A DNA stretch of 64,000 nucleotides from Rhizobium hidalgonense (GCF_002914525.1 NZ_LODW01000044.1:62001-126000), one strand, 5' to 3'. Numbered from the stretch's first letter, positions 9,413 through 18,520 are shown. Notes: generated from the letters alone by a model not told the origin. A program made the numbers and translations.

Positions 9413-9524
9413 TTATCTCTCGACAGGAACGGAACGAACCGGCGCGACGGCATGCCGCAAAGGTTCGGGGCTTGTTTTGCATGAGCCGGTGGGGCAAATC
9501 AACTGCCGGATAGAAGGAGACATC

Positions 9525-10628
9525 ATGGCCGTCGCAAACCCGACCACGGAACAGGCGATTCTCAGCGAAGCGCGCAAGCAGAACCGCGACCGCCGCGCCT
9601 TGCGCTTCTGGCTTGGTTTCGTGCTTTTGGCGCTCTTCTGTCTCGTGCTGGTCGGCGGCGCCACGCGGCTGACCAATTCCGGCCTCTCGATCACCGAATG
9701 GAAGCCGATCCACGGTGTCATCCCGCCGCTGTCGGCTGCCGAATGGGAGGAGGAATTCCGCCTCTACCAGCGCATTCCGGAATTTGAGCAATTGAACAGC
9801 TCCATGACCGTCGATGAGTTCAAGAGTATTTTCTGGTGGGAATGGGCGCACCGGCTGATCGCCCGCGGCATCGGCGTAATCTTCGCCCTGCCGCTCCTTT
9901 ATTTCTGGCTGACCGGGCGGATCGAAAAGCGGCTGCGCTGGCCGCTTCTGGGCATTCTGGCGCTCGGCGGCCTGCAGGGCTTCATCGGCTGGTGGATGGT
10001 ATCGTCAGGCCTCTCCGTCCGCACCGATGTCAGCCAGTACAGGCTGGCGACGCATCTGGTCATGGCCTGCCTGATCTTTGCCGGCTGCATGTGGATCATG
10101 CGCGGGCTGTCACCGCATTCCAACGATCCGGCGCCGGCCCACAGCTCGCGCGGTTTTGCCGCCGCAATCGCCATTTTCGCGCTGTTCCAGATCTATCTCG
10201 GCGCACTGGTGGCCGGGTTGGACGCCGGTTTTTCCTACAATACCTGGCCGCTGATGGACGGCGCCGTCATCCCGTCGGACCTGCTGATCCAGCAGCCCTT
10301 CTGGATCAATGCCTTCGAGAACCCGAAGACGGTGCAGTTCATCCACCGCATCGGCGCCTATACGCTCTTCGCATTGACGTTGATCAATATGGTAATCGCG
10401 CTTCGCGCCGCAGCCTGGACCACGCATGCCCGCCGCGCCGTCGTGCTCTTTGCGCTGGTGACGCTGCAGGCGGCGATCGGCATCGTCACGCTGCTGATGC
10501 AGGTGCCGCTTCACTGGGGCCTGCTGCATCAGGCCGGCGCCCTGGTGGTTTTCGGTTTCGCCGTCGCCAACTGGCGCGGCTTTTACGGCGAATACCCGCA
10601 TGGGACGGCAATTGCCGAGCAAGATTGA
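9525..10628 (+). CDS. ctaA: Heme A synthase (COX15/CtaA)
   Basis: Converts heme O to heme A for aa3-type cytochrome oxidases, in the inner membrane. The start is ATG 9525, eight bases after AGAAGGAGA, giving 367 residues, the usual length for the alphaproteobacterial/mitochondrial type. About eight membrane helices alternate with the conserved stretches [32 protein letters not shown] (heme-ligand His), [29 protein letters not shown] and [10 protein letters not shown]. An in-frame extension back to 9366 lacks a ribosome site and overlaps the divergent DUF2842 gene, so I rejected it. Confidence 0.93.
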   Translation: MAVANPTTEQAILSEARKQNRDRRALRFWLGFVLLALFCLVLVGGATRLTNSGLSITEWKPIHGVIPPLSAAEWEEEFRLYQRIPEFEQLNSSMTVDEFKSIFWWEWAHRLIARGIGVIFALPLLYFWLTGRIEKRLRWPLLGILALGGLQGFIGWWMVSSGLSVRTDVSQYRLATHLVMACLIFAGCMWIMRGLSPHSNDPAPAHSSRGFAAAIAIFALFQIYLGALVAGLDAGFSYNTWPLMDGAVIPSDLLIQQPFWINAFENPKTVQFIHRIGAYTLFALTLINMVIALRAAAWTTHARRAVVLFALVTLQAAIGIVTLLMQVPLHWGLLHQAGALVVFGFAVANWRGFYGEYPHGTAIAEQD

Positions 10629-10652
10629 GTGCCCAGACGATGGGATTGGGCT

Positions 10653-11444
10653 CTAACGCACCACCCCATCGAGCAGCGGCATGCCGATGATCGCCGCAGC
10701 GGCGATCAGGATATAGCAGGCGATGCGGAAGGTCCGCTCCTCGGCAAGCCCGAAGAGTTTCGAGCCACCGTAGAGCCCGATCGCATAACTTGGCAGGATG
10801 ACGACGGTGAGCGCGAAGACGGCAGGCACGAACAGTCCGCCGAAATAATAGCTGATGGCGCTGAACACCGACGAGATCGAGAAATAGAGGACGACATTGG
10901 CCCTGACGCGTGTGAAGTCGCTCTTGCCGCCAAGCCAGTAGGCGACGACAGGCGGCCCGCCGAGCTGTGCTGCGCCGCTGAAAAGCCCGGCGATCAGGCC
11001 GACGCCGCTGGTGAGCGGTGCGGACGCCTCCCCATGGTAACGCCATCCCGAGACCAGCAGCGCAAGCAGGCAGATGGCGATGATGGTGATACTCCAGCGC
11101 AAGAGCAGCGGGTCGAGAAACGCCAGTATCGCCGTGCCGGCCGGCACGCCGAGCGCAGCGCCTGCCGCCATGACGAACACTTCTCGCCGGTTTGCGCCGC
11201 GCCAGGCCGGTGGGATCATTCCGAGTGACGCAATGCCGTCGATGACGAGCAGGATCGGTGAGATAAGTTTTGGGCCGACGATCGCGCCGCCAAGCGGAAC
11301 GAAGATCAGTGCGGCGCCGAAGCCCGAAAAGCCGCGGGCGAGCCCGGCGATGAAGGCAAAGGCCATCAGCGCGTAGACGCCATGGTCGGGCAGGGCGGCG
11401 GCAAACCAGGCGTGCACGCCGGCGATAAACGCATCGAGCGTCAT
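10653..11444 (-). CDS. TSUP (TauE/SafE) family permease
   Basis: A 263-residue membrane protein with about eight hydrophobic segments in two related halves. It shows GLARGFSGFGAALIFVP in the first half and AGLFSGAAQLGGPPVVAYWL in the second, the duplicated glycine-rich motifs of sulfite/sulfonate exporters of the TauE/SafE (TSUP) family. The substrate is not known; family members export sulfite, sulfoacetate and other organic anions. It starts 4 bases after the argC stop, so it is probably read with speB and argC, though no functional link is obvious. Confidence 0.85.
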   Translation of the reverse strand: MTLDAFIAGVHAWFAAALPDHGVYALMAFAFIAGLARGFSGFGAALIFVPLGGAIVGPKLISPILLVIDGIASLGMIPPAWRGANRREVFVMAAGAALGVPAGTAILAFLDPLLLRWSITIIAICLLALLVSGWRYHGEASAPLTSGVGLIAGLFSGAAQLGGPPVVAYWLGGKSDFTRVRANVVLYFSISSVFSAISYYFGGLFVPAVFALTVVILPSYAIGLYGGSKLFGLAEERTFRIACYILIAAAAIIGMPLLDGVVR

Positions 11445-11448
11445 GATG

Positions 11449-12381
11449 TCAGGAGGCGAGCATCAGGTCCATGTTCTGCACGGCGGCCCCCGAGGCGCCC
11501 TTGCCGAGATTGTCGAGCAGCGCCACCAGATTGACTTGCGAAGCGCCTGATGTGCCGAAGACGAAGAGCTTCATCGTGTCCTTGCCTTCGAGTTCGACGG
11601 CGTTGACGCGGGGCAGGGCCTTGCTTTCGGCAAGCGGCACGACGGTGACGATGTCCTGTCCGGCATAATGGGCGGCGAGGGCGGCATGGATGCTTTCCAT
11701 CGTCGTGCCCTCGGCAAGATCGCCGAGATGCAGCGGCACCTGCACGATCATGCCCTGCGCGAACTTGCCGACCGATGGCGAGAAGATCGGGGCGCGGTCG
11801 AGCAGGCCATGCACGGTCATTTCAGGCACATGTTTATGGATGAGCGGCAGGCCGTAGAGGAAATGCGGCGCGGTGATCGCATCCGGGTGACCGGGATTTT
11901 CCATCTGCGCGATCATCTGCTTGCCGCCGCCGGTATAACCGGAGACCGCGTTGACCGTCACCGGATAACCGTCCGACAGGATGCCGGCCGCGCGCAGCGG
12001 CCGGATAAGACCGATCGCGCCCGTCGGATAGCAGCCGGGGTTGGCGACGAAACGGGCGGCCTTGATCCTGTCGGCCTGCGCGCCGTCCATTTCGGCAAAG
12101 CCATAGGCCCAGCCCGGATTGACGCGGAAGGCGGTCGAGGTGTCGATGACACGGACGTTGTTGTTGCCCGAAACCATCTGAACCGCTTCCTTGGAGGCGT
12201 CGTCGGGCAGGCAGAGAATGGCGATGTCGGCGCCGTTCAGCATGTCCTCGCGCATGGCGGCGTTGCGCCGCTCGGCCTCGGGAATGGACAGAAGCTCGAC
12301 ATCGCGGCGGCCGGCCATGCGCGTGCGGATCTGCAGACCCGTCGTGCCGTGTTCGCCGTCGATGAAGATTTTCGGTGCCAT
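11449..12381 (-). CDS. argC: N-acetyl-gamma-glutamyl-phosphate reductase
   Basis: Third step of arginine synthesis: NADPH-dependent reduction of N-acetylglutamyl 5-phosphate to the semialdehyde, in the cytoplasm. The ATG at complement 12379-12381 gives 310 residues starting [15 protein letters not shown], the length of the short (type 2) ArgC found in alphaproteobacteria. The catalytic cysteine is in [13 protein letters not shown] (about C117), and a second signature is [16 protein letters not shown] longer open frame upstream runs through the speB gene and has no support. It follows speB by 58 bases; the pair links arginine synthesis with agmatine/polyamine metabolism. Confidence 0.94.
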   Translation of the reverse strand: MAPKIFIDGEHGTTGLQIRTRMAGRRDVELLSIPEAERRNAAMREDMLNGADIAILCLPDDASKEAVQMVSGNNNVRVIDTSTAFRVNPGWAYGFAEMDGAQADRIKAARFVANPGCYPTGAIGLIRPLRAAGILSDGYPVTVNAVSGYTGGGKQMIAQMENPGHPDAITAPHFLYGLPLIHKHVPEMTVHGLLDRAPIFSPSVGKFAQGMIVQVPLHLGDLAEGTTMESIHAALAAHYAGQDIVTVVPLAESKALPRVNAVELEGKDTMKLFVFGTSGASQVNLVALLDNLGKGASGAAVQNMDLMLAS

Positions 12382-12439
12382 GTTAACCTGCGCTTTCAAT
12401 GAGTTCAGAAGATTTCCGGATTCACTTTGAGATGATAAG

Positions 12440-13402
12440 TCAGCCTTGTGACACGGCGATGGCGTGTCGCTCGGCATGAAGGCCAAGCATATACATCGCC
12501 ACTGTTGCCCCCGCAATGGCGGTGATATCGGCATGGTCGTAGGGCGGCGATACCTCGACGATATCGGCGCCGCGGATATCGAGTTGGTGCAGGCGCTGCA
12601 GCACCGAGAGGATCTTGGCGCTCGACGGGCCGCCGGCAACCGGCGTGCCGGTACCCGGCGCAAAGGCCGGATCGAGGCAATCGATATCGAAGGTCAGATA
12701 GGCAGGCGCACCGCGGGTGTGGGAGATGATCGCCGAAGCGATATCGCCGGCACTCATCTCCTCGACCTGATGGCCGTAGAGAATATTGACTCCGCAATCC
12801 TCCGGCGCATGGGTGCGGATGCCGATCTGGATCGAGCGGTCGGGATCGATGATGCCCTCGCGGACGGCGCGGGCCACGAAGGAGCCGTGGTCGATGCGCC
12901 GGTCTTCGTCGAACCAGGTATCCTGGTGGGCATCGAATTGCACAAGGGCAAGCGGCCCATGTTTTGCCGCGTGGGCTTTCAGCAGCGGCCAGGTGATGTA
13001 GTGATCGCCGCCGAGCGTCAGCAGGAAGGCGCCGCTGTCGAGGATGGCGTTCGCCTGGCGTTCGATGGCCGCGGGCGTATCCTGGTGATTGCCGTAGTCG
13101 AGCAGGCAGTCGCCGTAGTCGATCACCGCCATCTCGGTAAAGAGATCGCGGTTGAACGGATATTGCGGATCATTGTCGAAGATCGCCGAAGCCCGGCGGA
13201 TTGCCTGCGGCCCGAAGCGTGTGCCTGGCCGGTTCGAGGTCGCGGCATCGAAGGGAATGCCCCAGACGGCAACGTCGACGCCGGCAAGCTCCTTGGTGAA
13301 GCGGCGGCGCATGAAAGACAGCGCTCCGGCAAAGGTCGGGTCGCCGGCGGCGGAGGTAAGGCTGGTCGCCGTGAAGGCGTGGTCAATCGATCTGTTCGCC
13401 AA
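12440..13402 (-). CDS. speB: Agmatinase (ureohydrolase), TTG start
   Basis: Hydrolyses agmatine to putrescine and urea using a binuclear manganese site. I place the start at a TTG (complement 13400-13402), because AAAAAAGGAGC lies a few bases upstream and the resulting 320 residues match the family; there is no ATG nearby in frame. Metal ligands are visible: GGDHYITWP (H134), FDAHQDTWF (D157, H159, D161) and [14 protein letters not shown] (D238, D240). Arginase and guanidinobutyrase are close relatives, so substrate choice is inferred from family and from the neighbouring argC. The gene is probably the first of speB-argC-TSUP. Confidence 0.88.
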   Translation of the reverse strand: MANRSIDHAFTATSLTSAAGDPTFAGALSFMRRRFTKELAGVDVAVWGIPFDAATSNRPGTRFGPQAIRRASAIFDNDPQYPFNRDLFTEMAVIDYGDCLLDYGNHQDTPAAIERQANAILDSGAFLLTLGGDHYITWPLLKAHAAKHGPLALVQFDAHQDTWFDEDRRIDHGSFVARAVREGIIDPDRSIQIGIRTHAPEDCGVNILYGHQVEEMSAGDIASAIISHTRGAPAYLTFDIDCLDPAFAPGTGTPVAGGPSSAKILSVLQRLHQLDIRGADIVEVSPPYDHADITAIAGATVAMYMLGLHAERHAIAVSQG

Positions 13403-13578
13403 GTCATGCTCCTTTTTTCGGGTCGCAGATCCACGGTCGCGTTCGATGCGGACGCTGCATTGCAAGGCGCCATTCGACGCCGGGCGGACGGCCGGTCTCA
13501 CGCGAAGGAAATGGCGATCCGCTCACGCGCAGAAAGGGGTAGGCGAGGCGCGGGCAGATTTCAAGCAATCGTTCGGAT

Positions 13579-13609
13579 GACGGCCGCTCGTCGTCACCGA
13601 GCGACCGTC
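13579..13609 (-). terminator. 12-bp hairpin after the phenicol exporter gene
   Basis: GACGGCCGCTCG (13579-13590) pairs with CGAGCGACCGTC (13598-13609) across a 7-base loop, with one G-U type mismatch. It lies 11 bases past the exporter stop codon and upstream of speB, so it probably ends the exporter transcript. There is no good T-run, so termination may be weak or the hairpin may stabilise the 3' end. Confidence 0.5.
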
Positions 13610-13619
13610 CTTCTGCCTA

Positions 13620-14804
13620 TCAGGCCGGTCCTCGCAGGGACCACAATCCAGAAAGCGTCGTCAGCGCCGTCACGCAGATATAGCCGACGAGCGGCCAGGC
13701 GCTGTCGCCGCCGAGCAGAAGCACGAACACGGTTCCGGCAAAGCCGACGATGATGCTCTCGACGCAGAAATACAACGCGACCGCGGTGCCTGCCGTATTG
13801 CCGAAGGCGTCGAGCGCGCCGTTGGCGGTGACTGCCGTCGCAAGGGCGATGCCTATCGCGATGACCCACATCGGCACGACGAAGCTCATCAGGGAAGGCT
13901 GCAGAAACAACTCTCCGAAGGTAAGTAGAATGGCGCCGAGAAGCAGTATCGCCATGCCTCTGGCAAGGCTGCCTGCAATGCCCCAGCGCATGATGAAGTC
14001 TCTGGCGAACCGCGCTGTCACGATCATCACGAGCGCCACCGTGGCGAAGACGAGGCTGAAGCCGATACCGGAGAAACCGGCCTTACCGATCAGGATACGG
14101 GGCGCCGTCGAGAAGAAGATGAAGAAGGCGCCCATCGAGGCGCTGAAGCCCGATGTATAGACCCAGAAGGGAAAGCTGGTGAGGATCGGGCGGACAGCGA
14201 TCTTCGCGGTGGCGTTGGGGCGGGTTTCATGCCAGCGCTTACCGGCGTTGAAAAGGGCGGCAACCGATAGCAGGCCGATGACCAGGAAGATGGCACGCCA
14301 GCCGAAATGATCGGCGATCAAGGCTCCGGCGATCGGGCCCAAAGCAGGCACGAAGGAGAGGATAGAGCCGAGAAGGCCATAGATGGTGCTGCTTTCGGGA
14401 CGCCCGGCGTAAACGTCACGCACGGTTGCGAAGGTTGCGACGAGCGCTGCCGAGGCGCCGATGGCCTGCAGCAATCGTAGCACCACGAAGAGCGATGCCG
14501 ACGAGGAGCCGGCAAGCAGCAAGGAGGAAGTGGCAAAGAGTGCCGTTCCTGCGAGCAGCACGGGTCGTCGTCCGACAAGATCGGACATCGGGCCGAAGAC
14601 GATCTGCCCGGCGCCGAACACCAGCATATAGAGGCTGAGGGTCAGCTGGATGACTTCAGGTGAGGTGCCGAGTGCCTTCGGCATAACAGGCACAACCGGC
14701 AGATAGATATCCATGGCGAGGGAGGCCAGGATGTCGAAAGGCGCCATCAACGCCAAGGCTGCCGGCACCGAATAGGTCCAGCGCTGAATTTTTGGATAAG
14801 ACAT
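13620..14804 (-). CDS. FloR/CmlA-type phenicol efflux transporter (MFS, DHA1)
   Basis: Twelve-helix major facilitator exporter, 394 residues, of the Bcr/CflA drug-proton antiporter group. It aligns by eye with FloR/CmlA at many points: LMAPFDILASLAMDIYLPVV near the N-terminus, IQLTLSLYMLVFGAGQ, GPMSDLVGRRPVLLAG (motif A), FATVRDVYAGRPES, FATVALVMIVTARFA, RWGIAGSLARGMA and AVALYFCVESIIVGFAGT. These exporters pump chloramphenicol and florfenicol out of the cell. The start is the ATG giving MSYPKIQRWTYSVPAAL, which lines up with FloR; an ATG 16 codons upstream (14852) is possible. The leader peptide and stem-loop just upstream suggest drug-induced translation. It lies with the acyltransferase gene in what looks like an accessory insert. 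Confidence 0.82.
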   Translation of the reverse strand: MSYPKIQRWTYSVPAALALMAPFDILASLAMDIYLPVVPVMPKALGTSPEVIQLTLSLYMLVFGAGQIVFGPMSDLVGRRPVLLAGTALFATSSLLLAGSSSASLFVVLRLLQAIGASAALVATFATVRDVYAGRPESSTIYGLLGSILSFVPALGPIAGALIADHFGWRAIFLVIGLLSVAALFNAGKRWHETRPNATAKIAVRPILTSFPFWVYTSGFSASMGAFFIFFSTAPRILIGKAGFSGIGFSLVFATVALVMIVTARFARDFIMRWGIAGSLARGMAILLLGAILLTFGELFLQPSLMSFVVPMWVIAIGIALATAVTANGALDAFGNTAGTAVALYFCVESIIVGFAGTVFVLLLGGDSAWPLVGYICVTALTTLSGLWSLRGPA

Positions 14805-14868
14805 GGGAAAGAACCCGCTCAAATGATTTCGTTCGGCGGCGATCTGTCTCATCAGTATCGGGATTGGC

Positions 14869-14918
14869 CAGACAGACGCCGCAACAACAGGGCAGAGTTG
14901 TTGCGGCCTATTTGTCTG
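14869..14918 (-). promoter_or_regulatory. Stem-loop of a putative translation attenuator
   Basis: A perfect 11-bp inverted repeat GCCGCAACAAC (14878-14888) / GTTGTTGCGGC (14897-14907) with an 8-base loop begins directly after the stop codon of the leader peptide. An outer 6-bp helix, CAGACA (14869-14874) with TGTCTG (14913-14918), brings in the last leader codons (Ala-Asp-Lys). A ribosome stalled near the leader end would open this structure. No T-run follows, which favours translational over transcriptional control. The 3' arm has no obvious Shine-Dalgarno sequence, so how the exporter start would be hidden is unclear. Confidence 0.65.
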
Positions 14919-14937
14919 CGGATTTGGTTGTTCCCAT
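14908..14937 (-). CDS. Nine-residue leader peptide MGTTKSADK upstream of the phenicol exporter
   Basis: Short open frame ATG-GGA-ACA-ACC-AAA-TCC-GCA-GAC-AAA-TAG on the minus strand, too short for ordinary gene finders. AGGGG lies 6 bases before the ATG; a second ATG immediately upstream (14938-14940) would add one Met. From memory, the chloramphenicol-inducible integron gene cmlA has the leader MSTSKNADK, whose first eight residues inhibit peptidyl transferase and stall the ribosome. Six of nine positions are the same (M, T, K, A, D, K), the length is equal, and the downstream gene is a CmlA/FloR homologue. Leader function is inferred. Confidence 0.75.
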   Translation of the reverse strand: MGTTKSADK

Positions 14938-15180
14938 CATGCGCCCCTGACTGCGGCTCCGTCGTTCCTGAAGCGCTTTACCCGTTGTCTAGCAATGTCG
15001 CCGGGGTTCTGCAACAGCGCGCTCCAGCCTCCTGCGCCGCTATCTCGATAAAAGCGGTGGTTTAGTAGAATTATTTCTAAAAGTCAGACTTGCAGAAAAT
15101 GACACGACTGCCTATGCAAGGCCGGGTTGCAGATTCGCTCCTGATAGCCGGCAGAGCATTATACTTTTGGGAATATTTTA

Positions 15181-17151
15181 GTGATTTACCGAAGAGAGAT
15201 TGACGGCCTGCGGGCGGCCGCGGTGATGCCCGTTATTCTGTTTCATGCGGGCTTCAGTTTCTTCAGCGGCGGCTTCATCGGTGTCGACGTTTTCTTCGTG
15301 ATCAGCGGCTTTCTGATCACCTCGATCATTCTTGAGGAGATGCGCAACGGCACCTTCTCGCTGGCGGCATTCTATGAGCGCCGCGCCCGCCGGCTCCTGC
15401 CGGCCCTGTTTCTCGTCGTCCTTTGCTGTCTGCCCTTCGCCTGGCTCTGGGTCATGCCGGAGGAGTTTCGGACATTCTCCGACAGCCTGATTGCCACCAG
15501 TCTTTCCGGCGCCAATTTCCTGTTCTGGTTCAAGAGCGGCTATTTCGCGCCGGAGGCCGGAGAGGTGCCGTTGCTCCACATCTGGAGCCTCGCCGTCGAA
15601 GAGCAATATTACATGTTCTTTCCGCTGCTCGTTCTATTCATGTGGAAGCGCAGGCCGAACTGGCTCTTTGCAGTCCTGGTTGCGATCGCGTTTGCCAGCC
15701 TTGCCTATAGCGAGTGGGCGTCGCGCGTCTTTCCCTCGGCCAATTTCTATTTCTTGCCCTCGCGGGCCTGGGAGTTCCTGGCCGGATCGATCTGCAGCTT
15801 GGCGCAGTTGAAGGGACAGAAGCGCGGCAGCAATCCGTTGTCCCTGCTCGGATTCGGCATGATCGCCTTCTCCGTCTTCTATTTCGACGAAACCTCGCCC
15901 ATTCCCTCTTCGCTCGCCCTGGTCCCGGTGGTGGGCGCGATGCTCGTGCTGCTCTTCGCACGGCAGGGAACCTTTGTGGCGGCACTGCTTTCGACACGCG
16001 CCTTCACCCTGATCGGGCGGATCAGTTACAGCGCCTATCTCTGGCATCAGCCGCTTTTTGCCTTTGCGCGTATCCGCAGCATCGATCCACCCTCGCTTGC
16101 CGTGATGGGCGCTCTCGCCTGCCTTTCGCTTGTGCTCGCCTATGGCTCCTGGCGTCTCGTCGAGCAGCCGTTCCGAAGGCGCGAGCGCCGATTGCTGCCG
16201 TCGACCCGCAGCCTGGTAGCATCGGTATCCCTGGTATTGGCAGCCTTCATCGCCTTCGGCATCTACGGCCACGATACGCGCGGCATTCCATGGCGTCTGC
16301 CAGCACCGATCAAGGAATTCATGGCGGACAATGATTGGAGCAAGACCTGCCTTCTTGAGGGCTCGTCGGGCTGGGATGCGATGCCGATTGAAGATTGCAT
16401 ATTCAACGGCAGCCACGCAGAGACATACGCAATCCTCGGAGATTCCCTGGCATCGTCGCTGACGCCGGCGCTGGCCAAGCGCTTGGACAGCATGAATATC
16501 GGCCTGCAACAGATCACTCACAGCTTCTGCGCGCCGGTTGCCGACGTCTCGATGCTCCCTCATCAGGCGCGCGACTGCGGCACCTTCAACGCCGCGGCGA
16601 TCGACTATCTCGTCAAGAGCAAGGTGAAAACGGTCTTTCTCGCGGCTTCCTGGAAGATCTTTTTCGAGCAGCCGCGCTATATCTTCAACGGCGAGGAAGT
16701 CGCGATATCGGACGGAGGGCAGAGGTTAAGGGATGCTTTCGACAAAACCGTCGGCGCGCTGACATCAGCCGGCATCCGCGTCGTCATTATCTATCCTCAT
16801 CCCCGCGGCGACACGGAAATCGCCGCCAAGGTCGCGAAACTGATGCATAAGGGTACGCCGGCGCCGACGATCACGATCGCTCAGGATGATTTTCTCCAGC
16901 AATCGTCGCCTTCCTACGCCTATCTCGACGATCCCAAGGACAGACATGTCCTGCGCGTTGATCCGGCGAAGATTTTCTGTGGGATAGAGACGGGCCGATG
17001 CGATCTGGCGCGGGAAGGCAAGACCTTCATTTCCGACAAGGTGCATTTCACCCCGGCGGGTGCGGAAGCCGTCGTTGACGAAATCCTGGTCGCTCTCAGG
17101 CAGGACGACATGACGGACGGTAACGGCATGGCAGCGCTCTCCTCCAACTGA
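15181..17151 (+). CDS. OafA/YrhL-type acyltransferase with C-terminal SGNH domain
   Basis: A 656-residue membrane acyltransferase (Acyltransferase 3 family) that O-acylates cell-surface glycans. It begins at a GTG, MIYRREIDGLRAAAVMPVIL, with the family signature YRREIDGLRA and FHAGF; the active-site region continues GGFIGVDVFFVISGFLIT. About ten membrane helices cover residues 1-370. The periplasmic C-terminal domain shows SGNH-hydrolase features: AILGDSLASSL (nucleophile Ser, about residue 420) and SDKVHFTPAG with the DxxH dyad. The likely target is lipopolysaccharide O-antigen or an exopolysaccharide; this cannot be told from sequence. It is divergent from the phenicol exporter and belongs to the same accessory segment. 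Confidence 0.85.
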   Translation: MIYRREIDGLRAAAVMPVILFHAGFSFFSGGFIGVDVFFVISGFLITSIILEEMRNGTFSLAAFYERRARRLLPALFLVVLCCLPFAWLWVMPEEFRTFSDSLIATSLSGANFLFWFKSGYFAPEAGEVPLLHIWSLAVEEQYYMFFPLLVLFMWKRRPNWLFAVLVAIAFASLAYSEWASRVFPSANFYFLPSRAWEFLAGSICSLAQLKGQKRGSNPLSLLGFGMIAFSVFYFDETSPIPSSLALVPVVGAMLVLLFARQGTFVAALLSTRAFTLIGRISYSAYLWHQPLFAFARIRSIDPPSLAVMGALACLSLVLAYGSWRLVEQPFRRRERRLLPSTRSLVASVSLVLAAFIAFGIYGHDTRGIPWRLPAPIKEFMADNDWSKTCLLEGSSGWDAMPIEDCIFNGSHAETYAILGDSLASSLTPALAKRLDSMNIGLQQITHSFCAPVADVSMLPHQARDCGTFNAAAIDYLVKSKVKTVFLAASWKIFFEQPRYIFNGEEVAISDGGQRLRDAFDKTVGALTSAGIRVVIIYPHPRGDTEIAAKVAKLMHKGTPAPTITIAQDDFLQQSSPSYAYLDDPKDRHVLRVDPAKIFCGIETGRCDLAREGKTFISDKVHFTPAGAEAVVDEILVALRQDDMTDGNGMAALSSN

Positions 17152-17224
17152 CGTACGTCGCCCCGAAGGACGAGAGCGGCCAAGTTTCCCCGGAAGCGCA
17201 GAACCACTCGTCTCTTGTGTCCCC

Positions 17225-17271
17225 GCAAAAGCGCTTCGCGCTTGCCTGGCAAAAGCGTTTCGCTTTGCCTG
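17225..17271. repeat. Two tandem 23-24 bp hairpin repeats
   Basis: GCAAAAGCGCTTCGCGCTTG begins one unit (17225-17248) and GCAAAAGCGTTTCGCTTTGC begins the next (17249-17271); both end in CTG. Each can fold into a 6-bp stem with a 3-base loop (AAGCGC/GCGCTT and AAAGCG/CGCTTT). They lie between the ends of the convergent acyltransferase and rpsI genes. The rest of the 311-base gap holds only the rpsI terminator. Confidence 0.6.
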
Positions 17272-17412
17272 AGAAAACCCACTTCGCCCTTTTCCTGCAA
17301 TTGCTCTAAACGTGTCGCAATCTTTCAAGCGCGCTGCTTCTGCTTTTGTTTGGCAAGCCGTTACCGCAGCGCTGCCGTGGTTCTGCCCTTTATCAAAAGC
17401 CGATTGCCCAAC

Positions 17413-17438
17413 AAAAAAGGCCGGGTTGCCCCGGCCTT
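17413..17438 (-). terminator. Intrinsic terminator of rplM-rpsI
   Basis: On the minus strand the stem GGCCGGG/CCCGGCC (17419-17425 and 17430-17436) with a 4-base loop is followed by six T residues (A-run 17413-17418 on the plus strand). It lies 25 bases beyond the rpsI stop and is a textbook intrinsic terminator. Confidence 0.88.
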
Positions 17439-17462
17439 CGTAATCTCGTCTGTCCGAAGCGA

Positions 17463-17930
17463 TTAACGCTTCGAGAACTGGAACGAGCGGCGGGCCTTCG
17501 CCTTGCCGTACTTCTTGCGTTCGACGACGCGGCTGTCGCGGGTCAGGAAGCCGCCCTTCTTCAGCACCGAGCGCAGGCCCGGTTCGAAGTAGGTGAGCGC
17601 CTTGGACAGACCGTGGCGAACGGCACCGGCCTGGCCGGACAGGCCGCCGCCGGCGACGGTTGCGATGATGTCGAACTGGCCGTCACGGGCAGCCGCAACG
17701 ATCGGCTGACGCAGGATCATCTGCAGCACCGGACGAGCGAAATATTCCGCGAATTCCTTGCCGTTGACGATGATCTTGCCGGAGCCCGGCTTGACCCAGA
17801 CGCGGGCGACGGCGTTTTTGCGCTTGCCGGTCGCGTAGGAGCGGCCGAGCGAATCGACCTTGCGGACGTGGGCCGGAGCAGCAGCTTCAGAAACCGTGCC
17901 GAGATCCTTCAGGGAGGAGAGGTCAGCCAT
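17463..17930 (-). CDS. rpsI: 30S ribosomal protein S9 (uS9)
   Basis: Small-subunit protein whose C-terminal tail reaches the P-site tRNA. The 155-residue product has an alphaproteobacterial N-terminal extension ([13 protein letters not shown]...), then [40 protein letters not shown], and the basic tail [19 protein letters not shown] ending Lys-Arg as required for tRNA contact. It follows rplM with a gap of 2 bases and is followed by a strong terminator. Confidence 0.97.
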   Translation of the reverse strand: MADLSSLKDLGTVSEAAAPAHVRKVDSLGRSYATGKRKNAVARVWVKPGSGKIIVNGKEFAEYFARPVLQMILRQPIVAAARDGQFDIIATVAGGGLSGQAGAVRHGLSKALTYFEPGLRSVLKKGGFLTRDSRVVERKKYGKAKARRSFQFSKR

Positions 17931-17932
17931 GA

Positions 17933-18397
17933 TCAGGCGCTCCTTACATTCTTTTTGTTGAGCACGGCAACGTCGAGGGCGACCGGCTGCTGGGCTTCAT
18001 GGGGATGGTTGGAGCCGGCGTAGACGCGCAGGTTCTTCATCTGGCGACGGCCGAGCGGGCCGCGCGGAACCATGCGTTCGACGGCCTTTTCGAGGACGCG
18101 CTCCGGGAAGCGGCCTTCGATGATCTGGCGCGCGGTGCGTTCCTTGATGCCGCCGGCAAAACCGGTGTGCCAGTAGTAAACCTTGTCGGAATACTTCTTG
18201 CCGGTGAAAACCACCTTGTCGGCATTGATGACGATGACGTTGTCGCCGTCGTCAACGTGGGGTGTGAAGGTTGCCTTGTGCTTGCCGCGCAGGCGCATAG
18301 CGATGATGGAAGCGAGACGGCCAACGACCAGCCCTTCGGCGTCGATGATCACCCACTTCTTCTCCACCTCTGCAGGCTTCTGGGAGAAGGTTGCCAT
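17933..18397 (-). CDS. rplM: 50S ribosomal protein L13 (uL13)
   Basis: Early-assembly large-subunit protein. The ATG at complement 18395-18397 gives 154 residues, [19 protein letters not shown], then the family signatures [30 protein letters not shown] and [20 protein letters not shown]. An open frame extending upstream to 18478 runs through the leader hairpin and is not used. The gene is first of the rplM-rpsI operon; a promoter and a terminator-like hairpin lie upstream. Confidence 0.97.
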   Translation of the reverse strand: MATFSQKPAEVEKKWVIIDAEGLVVGRLASIIAMRLRGKHKATFTPHVDDGDNVIVINADKVVFTGKKYSDKVYYWHTGFAGGIKERTARQIIEGRFPERVLEKAVERMVPRGPLGRRQMKNLRVYAGSNHPHEAQQPVALDVAVLNKKNVRSA

Positions 18398-18481
18398 AGT
18401 GAATACTCTCTTTTGAGACCCTTGGCCCGAAGGCTTGAAGGGCGTTTCTTGTTGCTTGGATTGGCAGGCTTGCCGCATGCC

Positions 18482-18508
18482 AAAAAGAAAGCAGCCCGGA
18501 CAGGCTGC
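18482..18508 (-). promoter_or_regulatory. Terminator-like hairpin in the rplM leader
   Basis: On the minus strand GCAGCC (complement 18503-18508) pairs with GGCTGC (complement 18491-18496) across 6 bases and is followed by TTTCTTTTT. It sits between the promoter and the rplM start, about 85 bases before the ATG. It could be a transcription attenuator serving autoregulation by a ribosomal protein; that role is inference. Confidence 0.45.
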
Positions 18509-18520
18509 GTTCTGGCGCGG

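Noticed and set aside
11449-12663. Longer argC start at 12663
   Set aside because: The added 94 residues overlap speB in another frame and look non-coding; the ATG at 12381 gives the standard [15 protein letters not shown] start and length.
14805-14940. Transcriptional terminator as the explanation for the exporter leader hairpin
   Set aside because: The stem is strong, but the minus-strand sequence after it (GTCTGTCTGGCC) has no T-run, and the stem starts exactly at the leader stop, which fits translational control better.
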